Shown here: piece after piece, positions 31,592 through 31,845 of the stretch
How the letters are laid out: each line of letters starts with the position of its first letter
Numbering within the stretch: position 1 is the stretch's first letter
From: JBJXHG01 sp046160865
GTDB lineage: Bacteria; Planctomycetota; UBA1135; GCA-002686595
Direction: 5' to 3'
Assembly (NCBI GenBank): GCA_046160865.1
Contig: JBJXHG010000135.1
Location: 1-31,845 of the forward strand
Length of the DNA: 31,845 nt
Program-made: the position numbers and the translations under genes
Notes under the pieces: model-generated
Seen by the model: the letters and a program-made list of their open reading frames with translations, nothing else
The model's database searches: none
Told to the model about the DNA's origin: nothing

Positions 31592-31845
31592 GACGAGTTC
31601 CTCTGGAGCGCGCGCGTCTCGATCGCGCGGATGAATCGCTCCGATGTTGTTAGCGCGCGGTTCCGGGCCGACTACTCGCTGGAGTCGGAATTGCGTTGCG
31701 AGCGCGCGACACTCCGCACCGCGGGTGCGGATGCGCGCGCAATCCGCGCGCTCGCGCATCTTGCGCGAGCACCCCGCGCCGTCTTCGTGACGGTGTATGG
31801 TTGGAAGACGCACGTCGGCAGCGCTGCGTCGCCCGCATGCTCCGA
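31592..31845. other. Upstream region of the HEAT-repeat gene with three short hairpins
   Basis: No gene is supported. Three small perfect hairpins lie close together: 31713-31731 (8-bp stem), 31751-31769 (7-bp stem) and 31779-31793 (5-bp stem). They may belong to the 5' leader of the HEAT-repeat gene or to the end of a gene beyond the window. No clear promoter was found. Confidence 0.4.

Overview
The window is GC-rich and densely coded, and most likely comes from a planctomycete of the Saltatorellus/Poly30-like kind. This is an inference from protein style: secreted proteins ending in a Cys-rich 'GDG...CPC...GC' module, a 'DCN.N..PD..DIA.G..D...NGVPDECE' calcium-type segment, choice-of-anchor-like and beta-helix surface proteins, HEAT-repeat secreted proteins, and pseudopilins carrying sugar-binding-type beta-sandwich domains. 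No rRNA, tRNA, CRISPR array, insertion-sequence transposase or phage gene was recognised.

Layout. 1-618: half of a dispersed palindromic repeat at the window edge, then a possible 35-residue membrane protein on the minus strand followed by a terminator. 619-2071: radC (plus) and rsmE (minus), converging and overlapping by 62 bases. 2604-20933: one tightly packed plus-strand operon of eleven genes, most of them joined by ATGA/TGATG stop-start overlaps. It encodes an FHA-membrane protein, a PilM-PilN fusion, a PilO-like protein, a large TPR protein, the pseudopilins GspG, GspH, GspK (1,758 residues), GspJ and GspI, a secreted protein with a DnaJ-type zinc motif, and a parvulin-like lipoprotein. 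20964-23249: scpB and a carboxypeptidase-regulatory-like protein. 23628-29160: three secreted surface-type proteins (propeller-like repeats, beta-helix, choice-of-anchor E-like). 29534-31591: a HEAT-repeat secreted protein on the minus strand.

How it fits together. The operon looks like the inner-membrane assembly platform plus the full pseudopilin set of a type II secretion/type IV pilus-like machine. The ATPase, GspF/PilC, secretin and prepilin peptidase must lie elsewhere. What is unusual is that the FHA protein, the TPR protein, GspH and GspK all carry large extracytoplasmic beta-sandwich (LamG/ConA or CBM-like) domains, while GspK and GspJ share a recurring 'RG..GT....H..G' module. This suggests a pseudopilus adapted to bind glycans or surface polymer. 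The exported proteins downstream, two of which share a C-terminal Cys-rich module, are possible clients, but that link is speculative.

The intergenic DNA between 27.6 and 29.5 kb is also unusual. It holds a 167-bp imperfect palindrome (second partial copy at base 1), three copies of a GGGTCCCCGCCGTTTAA repeat in alternating orientation, and a perfect 28-bp inverted repeat whose left arm is the 3' end of a coding sequence.
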